Assembly (NCBI GenBank): GCA_029942265.1 | Contig: JAOZTO010000051.1 | Location: 1-10,817 of the forward strand | Direction of reading: 5' to 3' | Source of the DNA: Desulfocapsa sp. | Lineage (GTDB): Bacteria > Desulfobacterota > Desulfobulbia > Desulfobulbales > Desulfocapsaceae | DNA: 10,817 bases | Part shown: positions 6,424-10,817 of the stretch, piece after piece | How positions within the stretch are numbered: position 1 is the first letter of the stretch | How the letters are laid out: each line of letters starts with the position of its first letter | Made by a program: the position numbers and the translations under genes | The notes under the pieces: model-generated | What the model was told of the DNA's origin: nothing | Databases searched by the model: none | The model's input: only the letters and a program-made list of their open reading frames with translations

Positions 6424-6436
6424 GTTTGATACAAAC
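6424..6436. promoter_or_regulatory. Short inverted repeat upstream of DUF169 gene
   Basis: GTTTGATACAAAC has 5-base arms around a 3-base centre and lies 30 bases before the DUF169 start, where a repressor could block transcription. It is short and could be chance in AT-rich DNA. It shares no sequence with the 16-bp palindrome at 6372. Confidence 0.25.
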
Positions 6437-6465
6437 TATATGTAAATAATACAGGAGAAAATACC

Positions 6466-7203
6466 ATGAACATTGAAATCAAGGAACGTTTTATGCAAGA
6501 ATGGGAAAAATATTTTCCCGGTCGTGAACTCCCTATCGTCTGTTACTATAGTGATGAACTCGGAGATGTGGAATTCCCTAATCGTCCCAAAGAAAACCGC
6601 AAAGGGTACACATGTATTTTTAGTCAGATTGCCCCTGTGAGACGGGGGCGTTCCCGAGCATTTAATATGGACAATCTAGGGTGTTTTGGTTCTTTTATAC
6701 CACTTGGTTTTGTGACATCAGTTTCTGATGATGTGAAGAATTATATTTGTAATATAGAGCGTGTGAAAAAGTCCTATAAGCATGTTGATGGTCTCTATGA
6801 GCACCATTCTTCCGAAGGAGCATCCGGAAAATACCTGATTTTTAAACGATGGGATAGCCTTGAAGAACAAGACGAGCCACAAGTGGTGTTTTTCTTAGCC
6901 AATGCAGACGTAATCTCAGGGCTTCATACCCTGGCAAATTTTGATTCAATGACTGCACACGGTGTGGTGTCACCGGCTGGATCAGGATGTGATTCCATCG
7001 TTGGCCACCCTATGAGTGAACTGAATTCAGATGATCCAAAGGCAATACTTGGTGCGTTAGACCCATCGGTTAGAGCCTGTGTCAGACCTGATATCTTCAC
7101 ATTTTCTGCTCCATGGAATAAGTTTGTAGCGATGCTTGATAATATGGAGGAAAGTTTTTTGAATGCCAACTGTTGGACGAATGTAAAATCACGATTCAAA
7201 TAA
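6466..7203 (+). CDS. DUF169 family protein (COG2043-like)
   Basis: A 245-aa soluble protein that I assign to DUF169 (Pfam DUF169, COG2043) from its pattern: an N-terminal helix, IVCYYSDE (C26), YTCIFSQIAPVRRGRSRAF (C50), LGCFGSFIPLGF (C73), then the C-terminal core ANFD ... VVSPAGSGCDSIVGHPMSE (C175) and GALDPSVRACVRPD (C205). The family is widespread in anaerobes and archaea and has no firmly established reaction. The spaced conserved cysteines suggest a metal or cofactor site. A clear ribosome site (CAGGAGAA) precedes the ATG. It is the first gene after the TetR divergent region and ends in a pair of hairpins before the MFS gene. Being next to a regulator, transporter and polyferredoxin suggests a redox or cofactor-linked role, which is inference. 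Confidence 0.75.
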   Translation: MNIEIKERFMQEWEKYFPGRELPIVCYYSDELGDVEFPNRPKENRKGYTCIFSQIAPVRRGRSRAFNMDNLGCFGSFIPLGFVTSVSDDVKNYICNIERVKKSYKHVDGLYEHHSSEGASGKYLIFKRWDSLEEQDEPQVVFFLANADVISGLHTLANFDSMTAHGVVSPAGSGCDSIVGHPMSELNSDDPKAILGALDPSVRACVRPDIFTFSAPWNKFVAMLDNMEESFLNANCWTNVKSRFK

Positions 7204-7210
7204 TCCATAG

Positions 7211-7228
7211 TATCTTCTATTCAAGATA
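7211..7228. repeat. Small hairpin after DUF169 gene
   Basis: TATCTT (7211-7216) and AAGATA (7223-7228) form a 6-bp stem immediately before the larger hairpin at 7229, making a back-to-back pair. Confidence 0.4.
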
Positions 7229-7257
7229 GCATAATAAACAAATTGTGTTTATTATGC
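7229..7257 (+). terminator. Perfect 12-bp stem hairpin, possible terminator
   Basis: GCATAATAAACA (7229-7240) pairs perfectly with TGTTTATTATGC (7246-7257) across a 5-base loop, 26 bases after the DUF169 stop. It lacks a proper T-run, so it could be a bidirectional terminator, a 3'-end stabiliser or a regulatory site for the MFS gene. Confidence 0.5.
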
Positions 7258-7336
7258 TGTTTATGTCACATATCCCATCCCATAAACCATCGTACATGCC
7301 TGCAGCGTTTTACGTTGAAAACTCACGTTCGCTGCC

Positions 7337-8530
7337 ATGAAAAAATTCTTTAACAACAAGCTTAACTTCCTGTATCTCATGGCATTCTCAATGGCATTTG
7401 CGTTTTATGCCTGGGTTGTTTTGCTCAATAATTATGTGATTGATGTTGCCTCATTCGGAGGTAAAGAGATCGGTATTTTACAAAGTGTCCGTGAAATTCC
7501 AGGTTTTTTAGCTTTCGGAGTGATCTACGTTCTCATCTTTATGCGTCAACAAAGTCTGGCGATCATATCTTTACTGCTGATGAGTATTGGCATTATCAGC
7601 ACGGGCTATTGCAGCAGTGCCTGGGGATTGTACTTTGCAACGATTGTTATGTCACTTGGGTTTCATTATCTTGAAACTGTATTACAATCCCTACAGCTGC
7701 TTTGGCTGAAAAAAGAAGAAGCACCGATTATAATGGGCAGGGTGGTGTCGGTTAAAAACCTAGGGATGACCATCACATTTGTTCTTATGTATATCTGCTT
7801 TCAGTGGCTTGATATTTCGTACAAACTGGCTTACGTCCTCTTTGGGGGTATTGGTATTGTGCTGACTATTGTTGCAATAATCGGGTTTAAAAAGTTTCAA
7901 GACGATGATGGACAACAGAAGAAACTTGTTTTTAAAAGACGTTATTGGCTATTTTATGTATTGACGTTTTTGTCAGGAGCAAGGCGCCAGATTTTTGTAG
8001 TGTTTGCCAGTTTTCTACTGGTGCAAAAATTTGGTTTCACCATGGCTAATATCGCTATGTTACACTTTGTCAACGCACTGGTGAGTATTTATTTCGGACA
8101 AAAAGTTGGTAAACTTATTGCCCGAATAGGTGAGAGAAGCAGTCTCATTTTGGAATACACTGGTTTGTTGATACTGTTTATATCCTATGCTCTTGTTGAG
8201 TCTCAAAGTGTTGCAGTTGCCTTGTATATTGTTGATCATATTCTATTTGCCATGGCAATTGCAGTGAAAACCTACTTTCAGAAAATTGCAGATACAGAAG
8301 ATCTAACCAGTAGTGCAGGGGTGAGCTTTACCATCAATCATATTGCTGCGGTATTTTTACCCGCAGTTTTAGGTCTTGTCTGGGTACATAATTATTCCCT
8401 GGTATTTTTTATTGCAGCAGGTATTGCAGCACTGTCGCTGCTGGCTGCTTTTATGGTACCAAGGCATCCGACTCCCAAACAGTATCTTAGGTATCTTGAA
8501 ACCAATGTTTCAGCAACGATAAAATCTTAG
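7337..8530 (+). CDS. Major facilitator superfamily transporter
   Basis: A 397-aa inner-membrane protein with about 12 hydrophobic helices in two halves separated by a charged central loop (FKKFQDDDGQQKKLVFKRRYW, about residues 188-208), the normal MFS layout. Helix 1 covers about residues 10-32; the last ends about residue 378 before the polar tail PRHPTPKQYLRYLETN. The loop after the third helix pair carries KKEEAPIIMGRVVSVKNLG. The substrate cannot be told from the sequence. The ATG at 7337 gives a complete first helix, but no Shine-Dalgarno is visible upstream, so translation may be weak or the transcript may start close to the codon. It is followed 26 bases later by the CXXC-tail peptide gene. 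Context suggests transport linked to the DUF169 protein or the polyferredoxin. Confidence 0.85.
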   Translation: MKKFFNNKLNFLYLMAFSMAFAFYAWVVLLNNYVIDVASFGGKEIGILQSVREIPGFLAFGVIYVLIFMRQQSLAIISLLLMSIGIISTGYCSSAWGLYFATIVMSLGFHYLETVLQSLQLLWLKKEEAPIIMGRVVSVKNLGMTITFVLMYICFQWLDISYKLAYVLFGGIGIVLTIVAIIGFKKFQDDDGQQKKLVFKRRYWLFYVLTFLSGARRQIFVVFASFLLVQKFGFTMANIAMLHFVNALVSIYFGQKVGKLIARIGERSSLILEYTGLLILFISYALVESQSVAVALYIVDHILFAMAIAVKTYFQKIADTEDLTSSAGVSFTINHIAAVFLPAVLGLVWVHNYSLVFFIAAGIAALSLLAAFMVPRHPTPKQYLRYLETNVSATIKS

Positions 8531-8556
8531 CACAAATCCATCACACATGCCCAATT

Positions 8557-8721
8557 ATGAAAAAAAACAAAAACACCCGAAAAGTAACAATCCGAAAGGC
8601 TCCCTTTATAGCAATATTTATATTTTTTGTCCTTGGAGCTGTGGGGATCAGTTTGGGCGAACCGTCACGTGTGCTTGAACAGGCAACACAGATCTGTCTC
8701 TCCTGCATAGGAATAGGCTAA
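8557..8721 (+). CDS. 54-aa CXXC-tail membrane peptide (CD1871A-like)
   Basis: A short gene encoding a 54-aa protein: a basic N-terminus (MKKNKNTRKVTIRKA), one membrane helix (about 15-32, PFIAIFIFFVLGAVGISLG), then a short segment ending in the conserved-looking tail QICLSCIGIG with C47-x-x-C50. This matches my recollection of the CD1871A family of CXXC-motif proteins, whose tails end C-x-x-CIGIG and which sit before 4Fe-4S membrane proteins. Its TAA (8719-8721) overlaps the ATG of the next gene by one base (TAATG), which indicates translational coupling and a joint function with the polyferredoxin. The two cysteines could ligate a cluster or exchange a disulfide at the membrane. No clear Shine-Dalgarno precedes the ATG at 8557. 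Confidence 0.8.
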   Translation: MKKNKNTRKVTIRKAPFIAIFIFFVLGAVGISLGEPSRVLEQATQICLSCIGIG

Positions 8722-9614
8722 TGGAATTTATACGCAAATGGGTTCAGGCTCTGTTTTTCCTGATTACCAATGGATACTGGAGTTTTCCAGTAAGTAGAGG
8801 AATATACCAGGGTCCACTTAAGGTAATCTGTTCACCGGGTTTGAATTGTTACTCCTGTCCTGCGGCTACAAGCTATTGCCCTCTTGGTGCATTGCAGCAG
8901 CTTATGGGCGGTATTCGTCTTGCACTTGAAAATGGTCAGTTCTATGTTGGCTTTTATGTTATTGGAGCCATGGGAATCCTTGGAAGTTTTGTTGGTCGAA
9001 TGATTTGTGGCTGGGCCTGTCCCTTTGGCCTTTTTCAGGAGCTGCTTCATAAGATTCCATCACCAAAATTTGGTATCTGGCGACCGCTGCGTTTTATAAA
9101 ATACGCAATGTTGCTTTTTATGGTGGTTCTTCTGCCGTTGTTTGCTGTTGATGCCTTTGGTTTTGGTCAGACATGGTTTTGTAAATATATCTGCCCGGCA
9201 GGTACACTGGAAGCTGGTTTACCCATGATCATTCTGCAACCGGGACTTCGGGCAAGTCTGGGGCTGCTCTTCCTGAACAAGCTTGTTATTCTTGTTTTTT
9301 TCATTGGCTGGGCAGTTTTAGCCAGTCGGCCTTTTTGTAGAACAGCCTGTCCTCTTGGAGCTTTTTATGCACTGTTCAGCAAAATAAAACTGGTCAAGTT
9401 ACGTCTTGATACAGACAGGTGTACGAATTGTGAAGCCTGTCATGATGTGTGCCCCATGGGTGTTCATTTTAATGAGTCACCCGAAGACATGGAATGTATC
9501 TCATGTCTTGCTTGCACTAAAGCATGTAATTTCAATGCAATCAGCCTGGAAATTGGAGGTGTACCTCTTGCCGGGCAAGCTCCGTACAAACCCCCAAACG
9601 TTCAGTTGGAGTGA
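8721..9614 (+). CDS. NapH/YccM-like membrane polyferredoxin (4Fe-4S)
   Basis: A 297-aa inner-membrane electron-transfer protein. In order: an N-terminal helix (about 8-21); a Cys cluster CSPGLNCYSCP ... YCPLGA (C37, C43, C46, C53); a helix (78-95) then CGWACPFGLFQELLHKIP (C96, C100); a helix (126-143) then CKYICPAG (C154, C158); a helix (184-201) then CRTACPLGAFYALF (C206, C210). The C-terminal domain has two classic [4Fe-4S] ferredoxin motifs, CTNCEACHDVCP (C234, 237, 240, 244) and CISCLACTKAC (C259, 262, 265, 269). The repeated C-x3-CP motifs define the NapH/NosR/YccM group, which moves electrons between the quinone pool or cytoplasmic donors and envelope partners. The start is fixed by the TAATG overlap with the CXXC-tail gene. 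No terminator follows directly; a heptamer hairpin lies about 105 bases downstream. Confidence 0.92.
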   Translation: MEFIRKWVQALFFLITNGYWSFPVSRGIYQGPLKVICSPGLNCYSCPAATSYCPLGALQQLMGGIRLALENGQFYVGFYVIGAMGILGSFVGRMICGWACPFGLFQELLHKIPSPKFGIWRPLRFIKYAMLLFMVVLLPLFAVDAFGFGQTWFCKYICPAGTLEAGLPMIILQPGLRASLGLLFLNKLVILVFFIGWAVLASRPFCRTACPLGAFYALFSKIKLVKLRLDTDRCTNCEACHDVCPMGVHFNESPEDMECISCLACTKACNFNAISLEIGGVPLAGQAPYKPPNVQLE

Positions 9615-9636
9615 TAAACGTATTGTGTAGTGTGTG

Positions 9637-9655
9637 GTAATACAGACCTCGTAAA
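9637..9655. repeat. Left arm of a widely spaced 19-bp inverted repeat
   Basis: GTAATACAGACCTCGTAAA, 22 bases after the polyferredoxin stop, is repeated inverted at 10135-10153 with 18 of 19 bases matching. The pair brackets the heptamer repeats and the nested MITEs. Confidence 0.6.
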
Positions 9656-9714
9656 CCATAGGTAACTTTGATGCTGTTTTTTGGACACTTTGCTTCAAAT
9701 ATATTCTTGGTCGA

Positions 9715-9755
9715 GTTATCAGTTGTCAGTTATCAGTGGGCAGTAACTGACAACT
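9715..9755. repeat. Heptamer repeats folding into a 12-bp stem hairpin
   Basis: Three heptamers in tandem (GTTATCA, GTTGTCA, GTTATCA; 9715-9735) are followed by degenerate units (GTGGGCA, GTAACTG). AGTTGTCAGTTA (9721-9732) pairs perfectly with TAACTGACAACT (9744-9755) over an 11-base loop. Such GTTATCA-type heptamers are a familiar kind of short tandem repeat in bacterial intergenic DNA. The hairpin may also end transcription from the polyferredoxin gene, although no T-run follows. Confidence 0.7.
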
Positions 9756-9836
9756 CAGACCGGCAACTGTCCATCTTTGCTGTATGTTGTTTAAAATACA
9801 CAGATTGATATGACGATAACGTAAATATTCGGCTAG

Positions 9837-9975
9837 GAGGCTGTCCGAGAATGCCCTTTCGCCCAAACTCTTCAGAATTGTCAAAAAATAATGCTCGGAA
9901 TATCACACATATGCCTGCGCTTATTTTTAGAAAATTCTTCGATTTTGAACGAAATGCCTATTCTCGGACAGCCTC
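9837..9975. mobile_element. Second, unrelated 139-bp MITE nested in copy 3
   Basis: GAGGCTGTCCGAGAAT (9837-9852) and ATTCTCGGACAGCCTC (9960-9975) are perfect 16-bp inverted ends, and the similarity continues imperfectly inward for about ten more bases. The element is flanked on both sides by CTAG (9833-9836 and 9976-9979). The copy at 10766 has the uninterrupted junction CGGCTAGCATCCC, which proves the insertion point and the 4-bp duplication. It has no coding capacity. The ends differ fully from the host MITE, so another transposase moved it; I cannot name the family. Confidence 0.85.
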
Positions 9976-9988
9976 CTAGCACCCCATC

Positions 9989-10049
9989 TTCGTTTGATCC
10001 GGCTTGTTCACATATGAACAAATATAGTTCACAAGCCGGATCAAACGAA
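9989..10049. repeat. Central palindrome of the MITE (19-bp arms)
   Basis: TTCGTTTGATCCGGCTTGT (9989-10007) and its exact reverse complement (10031-10049) enclose a 23-base loop that itself contains GTTCACATATGAAC. The left half recurs in copy 4 (from about 10789) with two substitutions. The whole palindrome is absent from copy 2, which keeps the outer parts of the element. Confidence 0.8.
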
Positions 10050-10134
10050 CCTAGGGCACTATCAAAACATTTACAATTCAGTAGTCTGGGCTGTTTTGAG
10101 CCCAACCCGAATATTTACACGATAACGTACCCTA

Positions 10135-10153
10135 TTTACGAGGTCTGTAATAC
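10135..10153. repeat. Right arm of the widely spaced 19-bp inverted repeat
   Basis: TTTACGAGGTCTGTAATAC is the inverted partner of 9637-9655 with one mismatch. It lies at the point where recognisable cytochrome sequence on the minus strand ends, so it may mark the edge of an older insertion or rearrangement. Confidence 0.6.
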
Positions 10154-10523
10154 AAAAAGCCCTCCTTATATATACTTTGTGGCCATGCTCTTTAAGAACT
10201 TTCTTATCCTTTGCTTTGGCCTTATCTGTTTCAGCCTTTGACCAGTCCCAACTCATTTTGGTTCCGTCAGCCTTTGCATAATGTGCAATGTGGCAAGTCT
10301 GGCAGGCGATTCTTTCGGAGTGTGCATTGTACTTTGATGCAGTCGGAAAATATCGATGCGGAGACGTACCATGGCAATCGGGGCAATCAATAATTTTGGC
10401 GGCACTTGCTGAGACAAGAAGAGATTGGCCAGGGATATCATGGCTTTCTGTCTTGTGGCATTGCTGACAGGTAAAGTTAAGCTCCTTGGCATCCATATGA
10501 ACATCAAGCTCTTTGCAAGCTAT
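10154..10523 (-). pseudogene. Fragment of an octaheme tetrathionate-reductase-family cytochrome c
   Basis: The minus strand encodes an internal piece of a multiheme cytochrome with three heme-binding motifs: CQQCH, CPDCH and CQTCH. The surrounding sequence (KELDVHMDAKELNFTCQQCH, CHGTSPHRYF, RIACQTCHIAHYAKADGTKM, WDWSKA) resembles the octaheme tetrathionate reductase (OTR) family from established knowledge. Intact family members carry eight hemes, a signal peptide and several hundred residues. Here the frame runs into a stop at 10524-10526 on the N-terminal side. On the C-terminal side similarity fades near codon KVY (about 10170), just before the 19-bp inverted repeat. There is no signal peptide and no start with a ribosome site. 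It is a both-ends-truncated remnant, and the loss probably accompanied the repeat insertions nearby. Confidence 0.8.
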
Positions 10524-10580
10524 TTATGGTTTTGTTGGTACTGTAATCTGGAAAAGTTCATCTTTTTGTTACGATTCTGA

Positions 10581-10617
10581 TAGTGCTGATAACAGCACTA
10601 AAACAGTGCTGTTATCA
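10581..10617. repeat. Strong hairpin with alternative pairing
   Basis: TGATAACAGCACT (10587-10599) and AGTGCTGTTATCA (10605-10617) form a perfect 13-bp stem over a 5-base loop. The left arm can instead pair with the AGTGCTG just before it (10582-10588), giving two mutually exclusive hairpins, a layout seen in attenuators. No T-run follows on either strand and no downstream gene is clear. Confidence 0.55.
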
Positions 10618-10652
10618 ATGCAAGAAAAGGCATATTTCTTAAGAGGAAAAAT

Positions 10653-10730
10653 TTGTGTTTAATTGAATCTGTAGATATTGTAGCGTTTGAGGAATTGTCC
10701 GAAATAAACGCCGTATTATTGAGTAAATAA
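10653..10730 (+). CDS. Very short possible ORF or gene remnant before a terminator
   Basis: A frame starting at TTG 10653 with AAGAGG 6 bases upstream encodes 25 residues (MCLIESVDIVAFEELSEINAVLLSK), and its TAA ends one base into the stem of a good terminator. The same frame is open upstream to about 10602 (NSAVINARKGIFLKRKN before it), so it may equally be the 3' end of a decayed gene. No family is recognised. Confidence 0.25.
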   Translation: MCLIESVDIVAFEELSEINAVLLSK

Positions 10731-10763
10731 ACTATCATATTCTAATTATCTATGATAGTTTTT
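10729..10763 (+). terminator. Rho-independent terminator
   Basis: AAACTATCATA (10729-10739) pairs perfectly with TATGATAGTTT (10751-10761) across an 11-base loop, and the arm runs into TTTTT (10759-10763). It lies directly at the stop codon of the short frame ending at 10730. The A-rich left side means it could also work on the opposite strand. Confidence 0.7.
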
Positions 10764-10765
10764 AG

Positions 10766-10817
10766 GTAAATATTCGGCTAGCATCCCATCTTCGTTCGAT
10801 CCGGATTGTTCACATAT
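10766..10817. repeat. MITE, copy 4, cut by the window end
   Basis: It begins GTAAATATTCGGCTAG and continues through the first half of the central palindrome to the window end. Over its 52 bases it matches copy 3 with the nested element removed, at all but three positions. The left flank is GTTTTTAG (10758-10765); the matching duplication would lie about 100 bases beyond the window if this copy is full length. Confidence 0.85.

Larger units (their letters stand above)
9821..10118. repeat. MITE, copy 3 (IS66-like ends, 8-bp duplication), interrupted
   Basis: The left end GTAAATATTCGG (9821-9832) and right end CCGAATATTTAC (10107-10118) are perfect 12-bp inverted repeats. The element is flanked by an exact 8-bp duplication, ACGATAAC (9813-9820 and 10119-10126). 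Terminal 5'-GTAA and an 8-bp duplication are features of IS66-family elements, so this is probably a non-autonomous derivative moved by an IS66-type transposase; no such transposase is in the window. Without the inserted 139-bp element and its duplicated CTAG it would be about 155 bp. It carries a central palindrome and no genuine gene. Confidence 0.88.

Noticed and set aside
6417..6432. Sigma-54 promoter (TGGCA ... ) upstream of the DUF169 gene
   Set aside because: The -24-like TGGCA is present but the required GC of the -12 element is not at the right spacing.
9715..9755. CRISPR-like array
   Set aside because: The units are only 7 bases long and contiguous, with no spacers and no cas genes in the window.
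9821..10118. Complete insertion sequence
   Set aside because: Inverted ends and target duplication are present, but the interior is under 300 bp with no transposase frame, so it is a non-autonomous element.
9881..10241. Open frames of 74 and 116 codons within the nested repeats
   Set aside because: They are built from MITE palindromes read in both directions; no ribosome site or protein-like composition.

Overview
The window looks like a chromosomal stretch from an anaerobic, probably sulfate-reducing, deltaproteobacterium (Desulfobacterota, perhaps Desulfobulbales-like). This is inferred from gene content: a membrane polyferredoxin with a CXXC-tail partner, a DUF169 protein, a DUF2318 Fe-S protein with an FtsX-type ABC exporter, and the remnant of an octaheme tetrathionate-reductase-family cytochrome c. 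Base composition is AT-leaning. No rRNA, tRNA, CRISPR array or complete transposase gene was seen.

Layout: (1) 1-500 holds a short MITE-like hairpin repeat, an AT-rich gap, a 39-aa His-rich single-span membrane protein and a clear terminator. (2) 513-2505 holds rnhA (RNase HI with an N-terminal hybrid-binding domain) and a secreted two-domain beta-sandwich protein, followed by paired hairpins. (3) 2669-5701 is a metal-handling cluster on the plus strand: a Cys/His-rich secreted protein, a DUF2318 (FtrD-like) Fe-S protein, an FtsX/MacB-type permease with a CxxC in its extracytoplasmic domain, and a LolD/MacB-type ATPase. It resembles a reduced form of the genes that accompany P19/FetMP iron systems, but with no P19 or FTR1-like gene in view. 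(4) A TetR-family regulator on the minus strand (5706-6275) converges on the ATPase gene and diverges from a DUF169 gene (6466-7203). A perfect 16-bp palindrome lies midway between the divergent starts. (5) An MFS transporter, a 54-aa CXXC-tail membrane peptide and a NapH-like polyferredoxin follow; the last two are joined by a TAATG stop/start overlap. (6) 9615-10817 is a repeat-rich, decayed region holding heptamer repeats, nested MITEs, the cytochrome pseudogene and strong hairpins.

The most striking signal is a family of small non-coding elements with ends GTAAATATTCGG and 8-bp target duplications. The 5'-GTAA ends and 8-bp duplication fit IS66-family mobilisation. Four copies are visible: 56-126, 4936-5019, 9821-10118 and 10766 to the window end. 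One sits exactly between the permease and ATPase genes, where its target duplication supplies both the upstream stop codon and the downstream ribosome binding site. Another has been entered by a second, unrelated 139-bp MITE with a CTAG duplication. The fourth copy supplies the matching empty site, so the order of insertions can be read from the window alone.
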